Assembly: GCA_003820635.1 (NCBI GenBank)
Contig: RPOS01000093.1
Location: 1-12,194, forward strand
Length of the DNA: 12,194 nucleotides
Reading direction: 5' to 3'
Source: Verrucomicrobiaceae bacterium
Lineage (GTDB): Bacteria > Verrucomicrobiota > Verrucomicrobiae > Verrucomicrobiales > Akkermansiaceae
Shown in pieces: positions 1-5,941 of the stretch (positions are counted from its first letter, which is position 1; each line of letters begins with the position of its first letter). Under the pieces are notes generated by a model. That model searched no databases, was not told the origin of the DNA, and was given only the letters and a program-made list of their open reading frames with translations. The position numbers and the translations under genes were made by a program.

Positions 1-158
1 CATCGACTGCCGCACTCGTGCAGGCGCTGCCGCCAGGCATGTTGTCAACATGCGTGCTGGATGGCCAGACTTGGGCGCGTTCGGTAGCGGCAAATCCGTC
101 GGTGGATATGGATCTCGTGGTAGAGAGAATACTGGCTGCCAGCCGTGAAAACGCCTAA
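1..158 (+). CDS. 3' end of an unidentified protein (partial)
   Basis: Reading from base 3, a frame stays open from the window edge for 51 codons to TAA at 156-158. The visible tail contains LPPGMLSTCVLDGQ and ends VVERILAASRENA, which looks like ordinary soluble protein with a C-terminal helix. I do not recognise the family. The start lies outside the window. A GC hairpin follows 11 bases after the stop, which supports this being the end of a transcription unit. The frame could be a chance opening, but the codon usage (GCG, CTG, GTG) fits a real gene. Confidence 0.5.
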   Translation, partial: STAALVQALPPGMLSTCVLDGQTWARSVAANPSVDMDLVVERILAASRENA

Positions 159-169
159 CCCCTCATTGC

Positions 170-193
170 ACCGGACCGCCTTCGGGGGCCGGT
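170..193 (+). terminator. GC-rich hairpin with UUCG loop, candidate terminator
   Basis: The bases can fold into a stem of nine base pairs (ACCGG, CC and CC on the left arm) with two single-base bulges, closed by a TTCG tetraloop at 181-184, and returning through GGGGCCGGT. It sits just after the stop codon at 158 and before the next gene. No T-tract follows, so it may be a weak terminator or a 3'-end stabilising stem. Confidence 0.45.
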
Positions 194-215
194 GAATTCG
201 AACGTTGACTGATAT

Positions 216-842
216 ATGACACCTGGACCAACCCTCATAATGAAGGCACCCGGATGCCTAAATCCGGTCAAATTCTCCACCATTGGCTCCGGCAATACAT
301 TCGGTGCGACATTCTGGACTGACGGAAAGCGTGAGGCACCCATGCTTCCCGACGAACCTTGGCTCAGGAAGAGTCCATCTGAAGGGGCTTTGTTCTGGTC
401 GGACGAGTGTGAGGAGATCGGGCAAATTGACTTGTATTCCGCAGGTTCTGAGAAACCGGAGTGGAAAGATTTGGATTACGCAGTGGAACCATCAGAGGAC
501 GATTACGCTGCGGCACTTCAATCAGGCTTGGCGAGCACGCCAAAGAAATAACGATATATCAGAATGCGCTTATGGTGGCGCGGCAATGACCGTATTCGAC
601 AAGGGGAGACTACGGGCCTTTCCGATGCATATTGGGAGAATCTCCAACGATTTGAGAGCATATTGTCGGAAGAAGACGACAACCAAAGGTTAATGAAAGC
701 CGAGGTATTACGAGAAATCTCTAGATTTGACGAGGCGCTGCGACTTCTCGATGGTGAGTTCCCCAAGGATTATACTCACGCGGTTCATCGGATACGGGAT
801 TTGGCATCACGCTCCGACTGCAAAGTTGCCAAACTTACATGA
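216..842 (+). pseudogene. Conserved small protein split by an in-frame TAA
   Basis: A single frame runs from ATG 216 (or ATG 240, perhaps the better start) to TGA at 840-842 and is broken only by TAA at 549-551. Without that stop the product is about 208 residues (200 from the second ATG). The first half carries a dense, conserved-looking stretch with FSTIGSGNTFGATFW, then MLPDEPWLRKSP and a FWSDECEEIG segment. The second half resumes in the same frame at RYIRMRLWW and ends in a TPR-like helical hairpin (MKAEVLREISRFDEALRLLD). The two halves read as one protein of a type I associate with verrucomicrobial and planctomycetal hypotheticals; I cannot name a function. A C-to-T change in a CAA codon would be enough to create the stop. 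The second half has its own ATG at 564, so separate expression is possible but less likely. Confidence 0.65.
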
Positions 843-970
843 TACGCATTGTCGAATCCGGCCCCCGGCATTAGTTAGATCTCCGGTCCCACACTACTCT
901 GCGCACGGCTCCTTACAGGGCGGTTCCAATCAGACGCTTTTGGCCCGTAGTGAAGAACGATTCAGACGGC

Positions 971-1156
971 TCACCTCCCCCGCCACTTCCGCACCATCGC
1001 GACGAGCGACATGGCGCCGACGGCCAGACCCACGAGCAATGACGCCACGCGCAGGTGCCATTCGACTTGTTCCTGGAACGACGTGATGAGGCCCAACGCC
1101 GGCGAGGCGATGCCGACGATGGCTTTGGATACGTAGTCGAGGTCGATATGGCGCAC
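971..1156 (-). CDS. Small membrane protein, holin-like position
   Basis: This 61-residue product starts at GTG 1156 and ends at TGA 971-973. It has two hydrophobic stretches, roughly residues 9-26 (VSKAIVGIASPALGLI) and 36-55 (VASLLVGLAVGAMSLVAMV), and ends in a basic tail, KWRGR. Size and topology resemble holins or other small phage membrane proteins, but no specific family motif is visible. It starts 7 bases after the stop of the preceding minus-strand phage-like gene, suggesting one transcript. No Shine-Dalgarno sequence precedes the GTG. It appears intact, unlike its neighbours. It could also be a generic membrane protein carried with the module. Confidence 0.55.
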   Translation of the reverse strand: MRHIDLDYVSKAIVGIASPALGLITSFQEQVEWHLRVASLLVGLAVGAMSLVAMVRKWRGR

Positions 1157-1163
1157 GGTTGGA

Positions 1164-1568
1164 TTACAGGTTTGTGGCCGCTACGAATGCGTCGTCGATT
1201 TGCTCTTCGGTCAACCCGAGTTCGGTCCCGAACATCGTGACCAGCGGATGGTCGCGGCGGTATTCCGTGGCATATTCAAACTAAATCAACGCGGCCTCGC
1301 GCATTGTGGCGTCGGGCGTGGCTTCAATCATGGACCTTAGCGCTTCACCCGTGATACCCTGCGACAACAGCCAAAGGCGGATCTGCCGTTGAGTGCATGG
1401 GGCGAACCTCGACTTGTCGCCGGGGTCGGGCGGAATTTCATCCCGGTTGTATTTGCCCCCCGCCGCGTCAAGCTCCTGCAAGCATTCTGCCAGGGACTTG
1501 CCAACGTTGCCGGAAGCTCTCCACAGAGTCACCTCGGTCCCGTTGTGTTCGTAGTCGTAGTGTTGCAT
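1164..1568 (-). pseudogene. Phage tail-region protein interrupted by an in-frame TAG
   Basis: The frame starts at ATG 1568 and reads 95 codons to TAG at 1281-1283. It then continues in the same frame for 38 more codons to TAA at 1164-1166. Both sides fit one protein type common in phage tail gene clusters. The part before the stop has the TQRQIRLWLLSQGI segment (Q-R/A-L helix of 'tail accessory' proteins) and ends in MREAALI. The part after it begins FEYATEYRRDHPLV and continues GLTEEQIDDAFVAA. In proteins of this sort the join normally reads 'I-E/T-W-E-Y/A…HPLV', so the TAG replaces an acidic or polar codon. Intact length would be 134 residues. Function in the virion is not known to me. The gene lies between a tail-like gene (1580-2012) and the small membrane protein. 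Confidence 0.65.
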
Positions 1569-1579
1569 GGTGATGGTGG

Positions 1580-2012
1580 TTATGGGCTTCCGATGACGAG
1601 GCAGGCGACACCCCGACCACGGAGCTTCTGCGTCAGGTAGAAGCCTTCTGCCGTGTTTGTGGTTCTCCGCATCAGTGGATACTGAGTGAAAGATATGTTA
1701 TTGCCATAGCCAGGCTGGGTGGTGGCGAACCTCGTGCATTGGAAGCTGTTCGCGTCGATTACCGTGATCGGGCCGCAGGTGGCCTTGCTGGTAGAACTCG
1801 AATTCAACTCGTTGATGGATGCCGCCGCCCCTTGCGCTCCGCTGAAATGGACATAGTTGCCGGTGGCATACGGGTGGCCGAGAAGCACGACCTTGGCGTT
1901 CGCCGCCTGCGTAAGTAGATCAACTTCGGACGTCTCGCCACCGAGGATGAAGTCCACCCGAATAGACGCGCAGGCCAAGGGTGATGGTGAGGCAGTCAAT
2001 GGTGAGACGCAT
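1580..2012 (-). pseudogene. Phage tail-like protein with FCCH-like motif, frameshifted near its start
   Basis: The long frame (1580-1999) has no good start; its first possible codon is TTG 1999. In a neighbouring frame an ATG at 2012 follows a strong GGAGGA site and encodes MRLTIDCLTITLGLRV before going out of frame. The long frame then begins usefully at VDFILGGETSEVD. A net one-base insertion (or two-base deletion) in about 1945-1965 would join them into a protein near 143 residues. The body contains HPYATGNYVHFSGAQG … ELN … TVIDANSFQC, the pattern seen in beta-rich FCCH-like repeats of phage tail and baseplate proteins ('GYxxGDxVxxSG…LNG…TVxxxxxxxFxL'). This suggests a virion surface or tail role by family resemblance only. 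The gene overlaps the previous one by 17 bases, as phage genes often do. Confidence 0.55.
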
Positions 2013-2268
2013 GTTTTTCCTCCGTAACAATGTCAGCCACCAGGCGTCGCAGGATCTCCGTGGCACAGCCCATCGATTGGACTTCCGCTGCCTCCTCCTC
2101 GTGATCGACCAAGGCCGCGATGTCAGGCGTGTGGCTAGCTCGCGATGATTCGGCCATGTCGTGGTCCGGTGAACCATTGCCGTGGCGTTGAAGGCAGGGT
2201 TTGAGCAGACCGAGCTTCTCGGCCTCCTGAGGGACCTTACCATTGGCCAGCGGGGGCATGGTTTCCAT
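1996..2268 (-). CDS. Unidentified phage-like protein, possibly 5'-truncated
   Basis: From ATG 2268 the frame gives 90 residues ending at TGA 1996-1998. The frame is also open upstream to a TGA at 2404-2406, and the extra 45 residues (including NPTFGAFSSASQGN, then KATYKTGSAADRYASA) look as protein-like as the rest, yet contain no ATG, GTG or TTG start. The real gene may therefore begin in another frame, for example at ATG 2396 (MPMVGER…), or have lost its 5' end. The visible part has LANGKVPQEAEKLGLL, an acidic stretch DHEEEAAEVQ and a helical end, GCATEILRRLVADIV. I do not recognise the family. Its 3' end contains the ribosome binding site of the following tail-like gene, so the two belong to one module. 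Confidence 0.45.
   Translation of the reverse strand: METMPPLANGKVPQEAEKLGLLKPCLQRHGNGSPDHDMAESSRASHTPDIAALVDHEEEAAEVQSMGCATEILRRLVADIVTEEKHASHH
2018..2023 (-). promoter_or_regulatory. Ribosome binding site GGAGGA deciding the 2012 start
   Basis: On the minus strand the sequence reads GGAGGA, then five bases (AAAAC), then ATG at 2012. This is a near-ideal Shine-Dalgarno site and is the main reason to place the true start of the tail-like gene at 2012 instead of at TTG 1999 in the other frame. Confidence 0.7.
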
Positions 2269-2411
2269 GGCGCTGGCGTAGCGGTCGGCCGCACTGCCCG
2301 TCTTGTAGGTCGCCTTCGCCTTCTCACTCTTGGCATTGCCCTGAGATGCGGAGGAGAAAGCCCCGAAGGTCGGGTTCTTTCTCCAACCATGGGCATGCGA
2401 CTCTCAGACTC

Positions 2412-2435
2412 GCGCTCCCAGCAGCTGGCTGGCGC
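2412..2435 (-). terminator. Weak hairpin downstream of the nfeD-floA operon
   Basis: GCGC at 2412-2415 can pair with GCGC at 2432-2435, and CCAG with CTGG further inside, leaving a small internal loop and a 3-base apical loop. It lies 26 bases after the last stop codon of the minus-strand operon, where a terminator is expected. No U-run follows, so the support is modest. Confidence 0.25.
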
Positions 2436-2460
2436 GGAGACCGGGATGCGGCGGAGGATG

Positions 2461-2979
2461 TCACATGGACCGGTCGGCGGCGGGCTGGCGCAGGGCCAGC
2501 GGCGGGCCGAGGATTTCCCGCAGGATCACGGCGCGGCGGATCTCACTGCGGCTACTCACAGCCCCGCGCAGGCCGCCGCGGGCGGCTGCGGGCGCGTGAA
2601 AGCCCGTCTGCTGCGTGGCGCTACGCGTGCGCGTGGCGGCGGCTCCGCCCGTGGTGACGGCCTTGGTTTCGCGCAACTGACGCAGGCGCTCCTGAATCTC
2701 CGCTTGGCGCTTGAGCTCGGCCTCAGCCTCAAACACTGCAGCCGTCACAGGTGGCGGAACCGTCCTGTAAAGCGGCGGCGGCTCCGGCTTTGCCATGATT
2801 TCCCGCCACACTTCCTCTGGACCGAAGTCCTGATCCACTTCACCCCGTTCCGCCATTTCCTCGCGCGCCTGCTGCTCCTCGCGTTCGGCGGCCTTGGCAT
2901 CCATCCGGCTTTTGAACCAGGATGCCATGGCCAACGCGACGAGGGCGACGATTTGGAAGTTGTCGAAAATCCAGTCCAT
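2461..2979 (-). CDS. Membrane-anchored coiled-coil protein, last gene of the NfeD-FloA operon
   Basis: The 172-residue product starts at ATG 2979. Residues 6-21 form one hydrophobic segment near the N-terminus (FDNFQIVALVALAMASW). Residues 23-46 are a highly charged helix, followed by DFGPEEVWREIM at 51-62, a proline-rich linker at 65-77, and a second charged helix at 79-106. Residues 108-140 are low-complexity Gly/Ala/Thr/Arg. The C-terminal segment, residues 145-163, contains REIRRA-like and LREILGPPLAL motifs and looks conserved. I recall similar ends ('ILGPP.AL') in verrucomicrobial hypotheticals but know no function. The N-terminal anchor with a cytoplasmic coiled coil resembles a membrane scaffold. 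It follows floA by 52 bases on the same strand and is likely cotranscribed, which suggests a role with the flotillin. The leader (CCTCCGCCCC-ATG) has no Shine-Dalgarno site. Confidence 0.8.
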   Translation of the reverse strand: MDWIFDNFQIVALVALAMASWFKSRMDAKAAEREEQQAREEMAERGEVDQDFGPEEVWREIMAKPEPPPLYRTVPPPVTAAVFEAEAELKRQAEIQERLRQLRETKAVTTGGAAATRTRSATQQTGFHAPAAARGGLRGAVSSRSEIRRAVILREILGPPLALRQPAADRSM

Positions 2980-3000
2980 GGGGCGGAGGTCAGGTGTCGG

Positions 3001-3016
3001 ATTTGAAATATCAAAT
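3001..3016. repeat. AT-rich inverted repeat between floA and the coiled-coil gene
   Basis: ATTTGA (3001-3006) and TCAAAT (3011-3016) form a perfect 6-bp stem around an AATA loop, with the ATATCA unit repeated at 3008 and 3015. It occupies the only long gap in this operon and stands out as AT-rich in GC-rich surroundings. It may be an RNA processing or attenuation element, or part of a dispersed intergenic repeat. Confidence 0.4.
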
Positions 3017-3031
3017 ATCAGATTTCCCTTA

Positions 3032-4030
3032 TCACTGCCCGTCCTTGGCGATGTTGCCGCGCATCTGGGTGTCGGACTTGATGTTTTCCATCTTGTAGTA
3101 ATCCATCACGCCGAGGTTGCCGCTGCGGAAGGCTTCGGCCAGCGCGAGCGGGACCTGCGCCTCGGCCTCGACGACCTTGGCCTTCATTTCCGCGACGCGG
3201 GCGATCATTTCCTGTTCGAGCGCCACGGCGGCGGCGCGGCGGATTTCCGCCTGGGCCTGGGCCATGTTCTTGTTCGCCTCGGCCTGCGCTTCCTGGAGCT
3301 GCGCGCCGACGTTTTCGCCGACATCCACGTCCGCGATGTCGATGGAGAGGATTTCAAACGCGGTGCCCACATCGAGGCCGCGGTGAAGCACGACTTTGGA
3401 AATACTGTCCGGCGACTCAAGCACGGTCTTGTAGGTTTCCGCGGAGCCGATGGTGGTGACGATGCCCTCGCCGACGCGGGCGATGATGGTTTCCTCCTTC
3501 GCACCGCCCACGAAGCGGTCGAGGTTGGTGCGCACGGTCACACGGGCGCGGACTTTCACCTGGATGCCGTCCTTGGCAACGCCGTCGATGGTGGTGCGTC
3601 CGGATGCGGGATTCGGGCAGTCGATGACCTTCGGGTCAACCGAGGTTCTAACAGCCTCGACCACGCTCTTGCCGGAGCCCTTGGTGGCGAGGTCGATGGC
3701 GCAGGCGCGATTCCAATCCAGGCTGATGGCGGCCTTTTGCGCGGCGATGAGCGCCTGGATGGTGGGGATCACGTTGCCACCGGCGAGGAAGTGTGCCTCG
3801 ATGTCGTTGATGTCGATGTCGATACCGGCCTTCTTGGCGGTGATGCGGGCGTCCACCACCATGCCGTAGGGCACTTGGCGCAGGCGCATCGCGATCAGGT
3901 CGGTAAAGCCGACATAGGCGCCGGCCAGCCAGGCGCGCAGCCAGACGCTGAAGAACGAGAGGATGATGCCGAACAGCAGCAGGCCGAGGATGGCAACAAC
4001 GATGAGGATGATGGTGGATAGGTCGATCAT
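3032..4030 (-). CDS. floA: Flotillin-like protein FloA (SPFH domain)
   Basis: The product is 332 residues from ATG 4030, matching the 331 of Bacillus subtilis FloA; the frame opens further upstream but that extension overlaps nfeD and is not needed. Residues 3-27 form a membrane hairpin ([20 protein letters not shown]), followed by the [18 protein letters not shown] segment typical of FloA/YqfA. The SPFH domain spans about residues 55-220 and includes the [19 protein letters not shown] strand region. An Ala/Glu/Gln-rich coiled coil ([20 protein letters not shown]) and a conserved end, [14 protein letters not shown], follow. FloA oligomerises on the inner face of the membrane, organising fluid microdomains and supporting secretion, signalling and cell-shape complexes. 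It starts 7 bases after nfeD2, the usual SPFH-NfeD pairing. The leader is ACTCCGCC-ATG, without a Shine-Dalgarno site. Confidence 0.95.
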   Translation of the reverse strand: MIDLSTIILIVVAILGLLLFGIILSFFSVWLRAWLAGAYVGFTDLIAMRLRQVPYGMVVDARITAKKAGIDIDINDIEAHFLAGGNVIPTIQALIAAQKAAISLDWNRACAIDLATKGSGKSVVEAVRTSVDPKVIDCPNPASGRTTIDGVAKDGIQVKVRARVTVRTNLDRFVGGAKEETIIARVGEGIVTTIGSAETYKTVLESPDSISKVVLHRGLDVGTAFEILSIDIADVDVGENVGAQLQEAQAEANKNMAQAQAEIRRAAAVALEQEMIARVAEMKAKVVEAEAQVPLALAEAFRSGNLGVMDYYKMENIKSDTQMRGNIAKDGQ

Positions 4031-4037
4031 GGCGGAG

Positions 4038-4514
4038 TCAGTTGGTTTTGGTTTCGGATACGATGAGACGGAAATTGTCAGCGTCGATGACATCGAGCGC
4101 GGCCCCGGCTGGCACCTGGCCGGATTGGCAGAACGCCTCGTAGCGCTTGCCGTCGATCAGGATGTATCCGCTGGGGGAAAGCATAGTGAGGGCCGTGGCG
4201 GGTTTGCCAATCAAATCCCGCGCCTCGCTGCCGAAGGCGGCGCTGACGGCGGTGATTTCCTTGTCGAGGAAAGCCCGGCGGCCGATGGCGGTTTTCGGCA
4301 ACACGCGGAATTCGATGTAAAACGCGAGAATGGCCACCACGACAGCCACCGTCACGGCGAGAATGCCGCCGCCGGTGCCGTAGCGCATGAACGCCGCGAT
4401 GCAACCGCCGAACATCATCAGTCCGCCGATGGATCCGAGGATGCCGCCCGGCACGATGACCTCCACGGCCAGCAGCACGATTCCCAGAGAGAACAACAGA
4501 ATGATGAGCGTCAT
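4038..4514 (-). CDS. Short NfeD-family membrane protein
   Basis: The 158-residue product starts at ATG 4514, inside the stop region of the upstream protease gene (ATGA overlap), behind a GGAGG site. It opens with transmembrane segments at about 1-20, 24-45 and 48-68 (including a glycine-rich [15 protein letters not shown] turn), then a linker, then a C-terminal OB-fold-like NfeD domain at about 105-155 with [16 protein letters not shown]…GKRYEAF. The 'SPSG-I-I-GKRYEA' pattern is the family signature. Short NfeD proteins are partners of SPFH proteins and are thought to bind or modulate them at the membrane. The gene lies between its long paralogue and floA, as expected. The frame extends further upstream (to 4907), but that part is antisense-like overlap with the protease gene and is not coding. 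Confidence 0.9.
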   Translation of the reverse strand: MTLIILLFSLGIVLLAVEVIVPGGILGSIGGLMMFGGCIAAFMRYGTGGGILAVTVAVVVAILAFYIEFRVLPKTAIGRRAFLDKEITAVSAAFGSEARDLIGKPATALTMLSPSGYILIDGKRYEAFCQSGQVPAGAALDVIDADNFRLIVSETKTN

Positions 4515-5941
4515 GACAGCACCTCCACGATAAGGCCGAACTCTGAAACACCCGTCACCTTGACCGGTATGCCGGCATCCGCGAAACCCATGGCAAGTTT
4601 CGCCTCGTAGCGCCTGCCGGAAATCTCGATCTGCCCGCTGGGGAAAAGCGCGGTGGCCGCCACACCGGATTGCCCGATGAGCGCGGTGCCCACGGGCTCG
4701 TCCCGACCACGGGAGTTGAGCGCATGCACCGGCCCCGGCTCGCCGCCCACGGCGGACTCCAACACCATCCGGCCCCACGGGCCGCCTTTTGGCAGGAATC
4801 TGAGAATCACGAGAAACACCGCCACCGCCAGTGCCACACCAGCCAGCACGTTGGCCAGCGGCCGCAGCAGCATGTCGCCCTCGAAGGAAACCGGCTCGCC
4901 CGGCCACAGGTCGAGCATCGCCCAGACCAGCGAGGCGAGCATCAGCGCAATGCCGCTGAGTGCCAGCACCAGGGTGCCGGGGAAGAAGAACAACTCGATG
5001 GCCACCAGCAGCAGTCCTAACAGGAAAATCAACGCCGGTTCGTAGCCGGAAAGCCCCGCCACATAATGCCCGAAGAAAACAATTCCCAACAATACGACAC
5101 CCGAGATACCGAAGACCCCGAAGCCCGGCGTCTTGAACTCCACAAACAGCGCGAGCAGCCCCAGCCCGAGCAGCACCGGCGTGAAGGCGGTGATGTATTG
5201 CGCGAGTTTTTCAGACCAGGTGATCTCCAGCCGGGTGACGGAATGCCCGCCCGGCCCGTGGAGCTTGGTGATGAGCTCATCAAGGCTATCCGCGATACCG
5301 GCGCCTAACAACGGCTGCGGCGGATCGCCATAGGTTTTGACGGCTTCCTGCGCGGTGAGCGAAAGCAGCTCGCCCTTGGACTTGATGACGGTTTCCCCGA
5401 TCTTGAATTCGTAGTCGGCATCGATCATCGCGGAGATCACCTCGCCGCGGTAGCCCTTGCCTTCGGAAATGGCGCGCACGCGGGCCTTGAGATAACTGTT
5501 GATCTTGGCCTTCATGGTGGCGTCGATCTCACCGCCGGTGGCCATGACGGGAGCTGCCGCGCCGATCACGCCGGCGGGGGCGAAGTAGATTTCATCGGTG
5601 CCGGCGGAAATGAGCGCGCCGGCGGAGATGGCCTCGCGGTTGACATAGGTGACGGTCTTGCCGGGGAATTTTTCGAGGGCCAGCAGCATGTCGAAGGTCA
5701 CGTTGAGCGCGCCGCCGGGCGTTTCCATGTCGAGAATGATGGTGTCCACCTTGTTCTCGATGGCCTCCTTGAGCCCGCGGCGCAGGATGTAGAGCTCGGG
5801 CTTGGCGATCTGCGCGCGGATCGGGATCACCACCACCTTCGCCGGGCCACGGCTATCGGCGGGCGTTTCCGCCGCAACAGGCTGTGCAAAGGCCATGCCG
5901 CCACAAACCGCCGCCAAAATTGCTATCAATGCCCGATGCAC
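4511..5941 (-). CDS. Long NfeD protein: ClpP-class membrane serine protease
   Basis: I place the start at GTG 5941 (476 residues) because the product then begins with a clean signal peptide, HRALIAILAAVCGGMAFA with a cleavage-like AQPVAAE. An ATG at 6034 would add 31 residues (507 total) that look unconserved. Numbering from ATG 6034, residues 66-260 are the S49/ClpP-fold protease with LDMETPGGAL at 101-110 and the nucleophile region EAISAGALIS (Ser137, which is Ser106 from the GTG). The lysine of the dyad is probably Lys175 or Lys177. Four or five membrane helices follow (about 284-412), then the NfeD OB domain at 430-507 with LFPSGQIEISGRRYEA. Archaeal homologues (1510-N type) cleave stomatin-like proteins, so FloA is the natural candidate partner. 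The gene is first in its operon and divergent from mrpA. Confidence 0.92.
   Translation of the reverse strand: MHRALIAILAAVCGGMAFAQPVAAETPADSRGPAKVVVIPIRAQIAKPELYILRRGLKEAIENKVDTIILDMETPGGALNVTFDMLLALEKFPGKTVTYVNREAISAGALISAGTDEIYFAPAGVIGAAAPVMATGGEIDATMKAKINSYLKARVRAISEGKGYRGEVISAMIDADYEFKIGETVIKSKGELLSLTAQEAVKTYGDPPQPLLGAGIADSLDELITKLHGPGGHSVTRLEITWSEKLAQYITAFTPVLLGLGLLALFVEFKTPGFGVFGISGVVLLGIVFFGHYVAGLSGYEPALIFLLGLLLVAIELFFFPGTLVLALSGIALMLASLVWAMLDLWPGEPVSFEGDMLLRPLANVLAGVALAVAVFLVILRFLPKGGPWGRMVLESAVGGEPGPVHALNSRGRDEPVGTALIGQSGVAATALFPSGQIEISGRRYEAKLAMGFADAGIPVKVTGVSEFGLIVEVLS
4522..4526 (-). promoter_or_regulatory. Shine-Dalgarno site GGAGG of short nfeD gene
   Basis: GGAGG lies 7 bases upstream of ATG 4514 on the minus strand, inside the last codons of the preceding gene. 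With the ATGA start-stop overlap it implies translational coupling, and it fixes the start of the short nfeD gene at 4514. Confidence 0.6.

Larger units (their letters stand above)
971..2406 (-). mobile_element. Decayed prophage tail-module remnant
   Basis: Four short minus-strand genes lie head to tail with gaps under 12 bases or small overlaps: an unidentified protein, an FCCH-like tail protein, a tail-cluster protein with the Q-R-Q-I…HPLV pattern, and a small two-helix membrane protein. Gene size, packing and motifs are phage-like. At least two of the four carry inactivating changes. No integrase, terminase, capsid gene or attachment repeat is visible, so only a fragment remains. Its edges are uncertain: the left edge is somewhere in 843-970 and the right edge in 2404-2460, directly after an intact host gene. 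Confidence 0.5.

Noticed and set aside
843..970. Possible gene or attachment site in the gap left of the phage-like cluster
   Set aside because: No credible frame, tRNA-like fold or repeat matching the other side of the cluster was seen.
1920..2396. Minus-strand open frame of 158 codons beginning MPMVGER
   Set aside because: Most of it is Arg/Pro-rich shadow of the 1996-2268 frame. Only its last part after ATG 2012 looks real, and it is treated as the 5' end of the frameshifted tail-like gene.
2182..3006. Plus-strand open frame of 274 codons opposite the coiled-coil gene
   Set aside because: Arginine- and glycine-rich low-complexity translation, antisense to a better gene and spanning the host-phage junction; no start signal.
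2894..4021. Long plus-strand open frame (375 codons) antisense to floA
   Set aside because: Its translation is rich in His, Asp and Gly with no family motif, and the opposite strand encodes a clear FloA. It is a composition shadow of a GC-rich gene.
4515..4907. Upstream extension of the short nfeD frame
   Set aside because: The extra residues are Arg/Gly-rich and overlap the certain coding sequence of the protease gene. The family starts at the membrane segment after ATG 4514, which has a good ribosome site.
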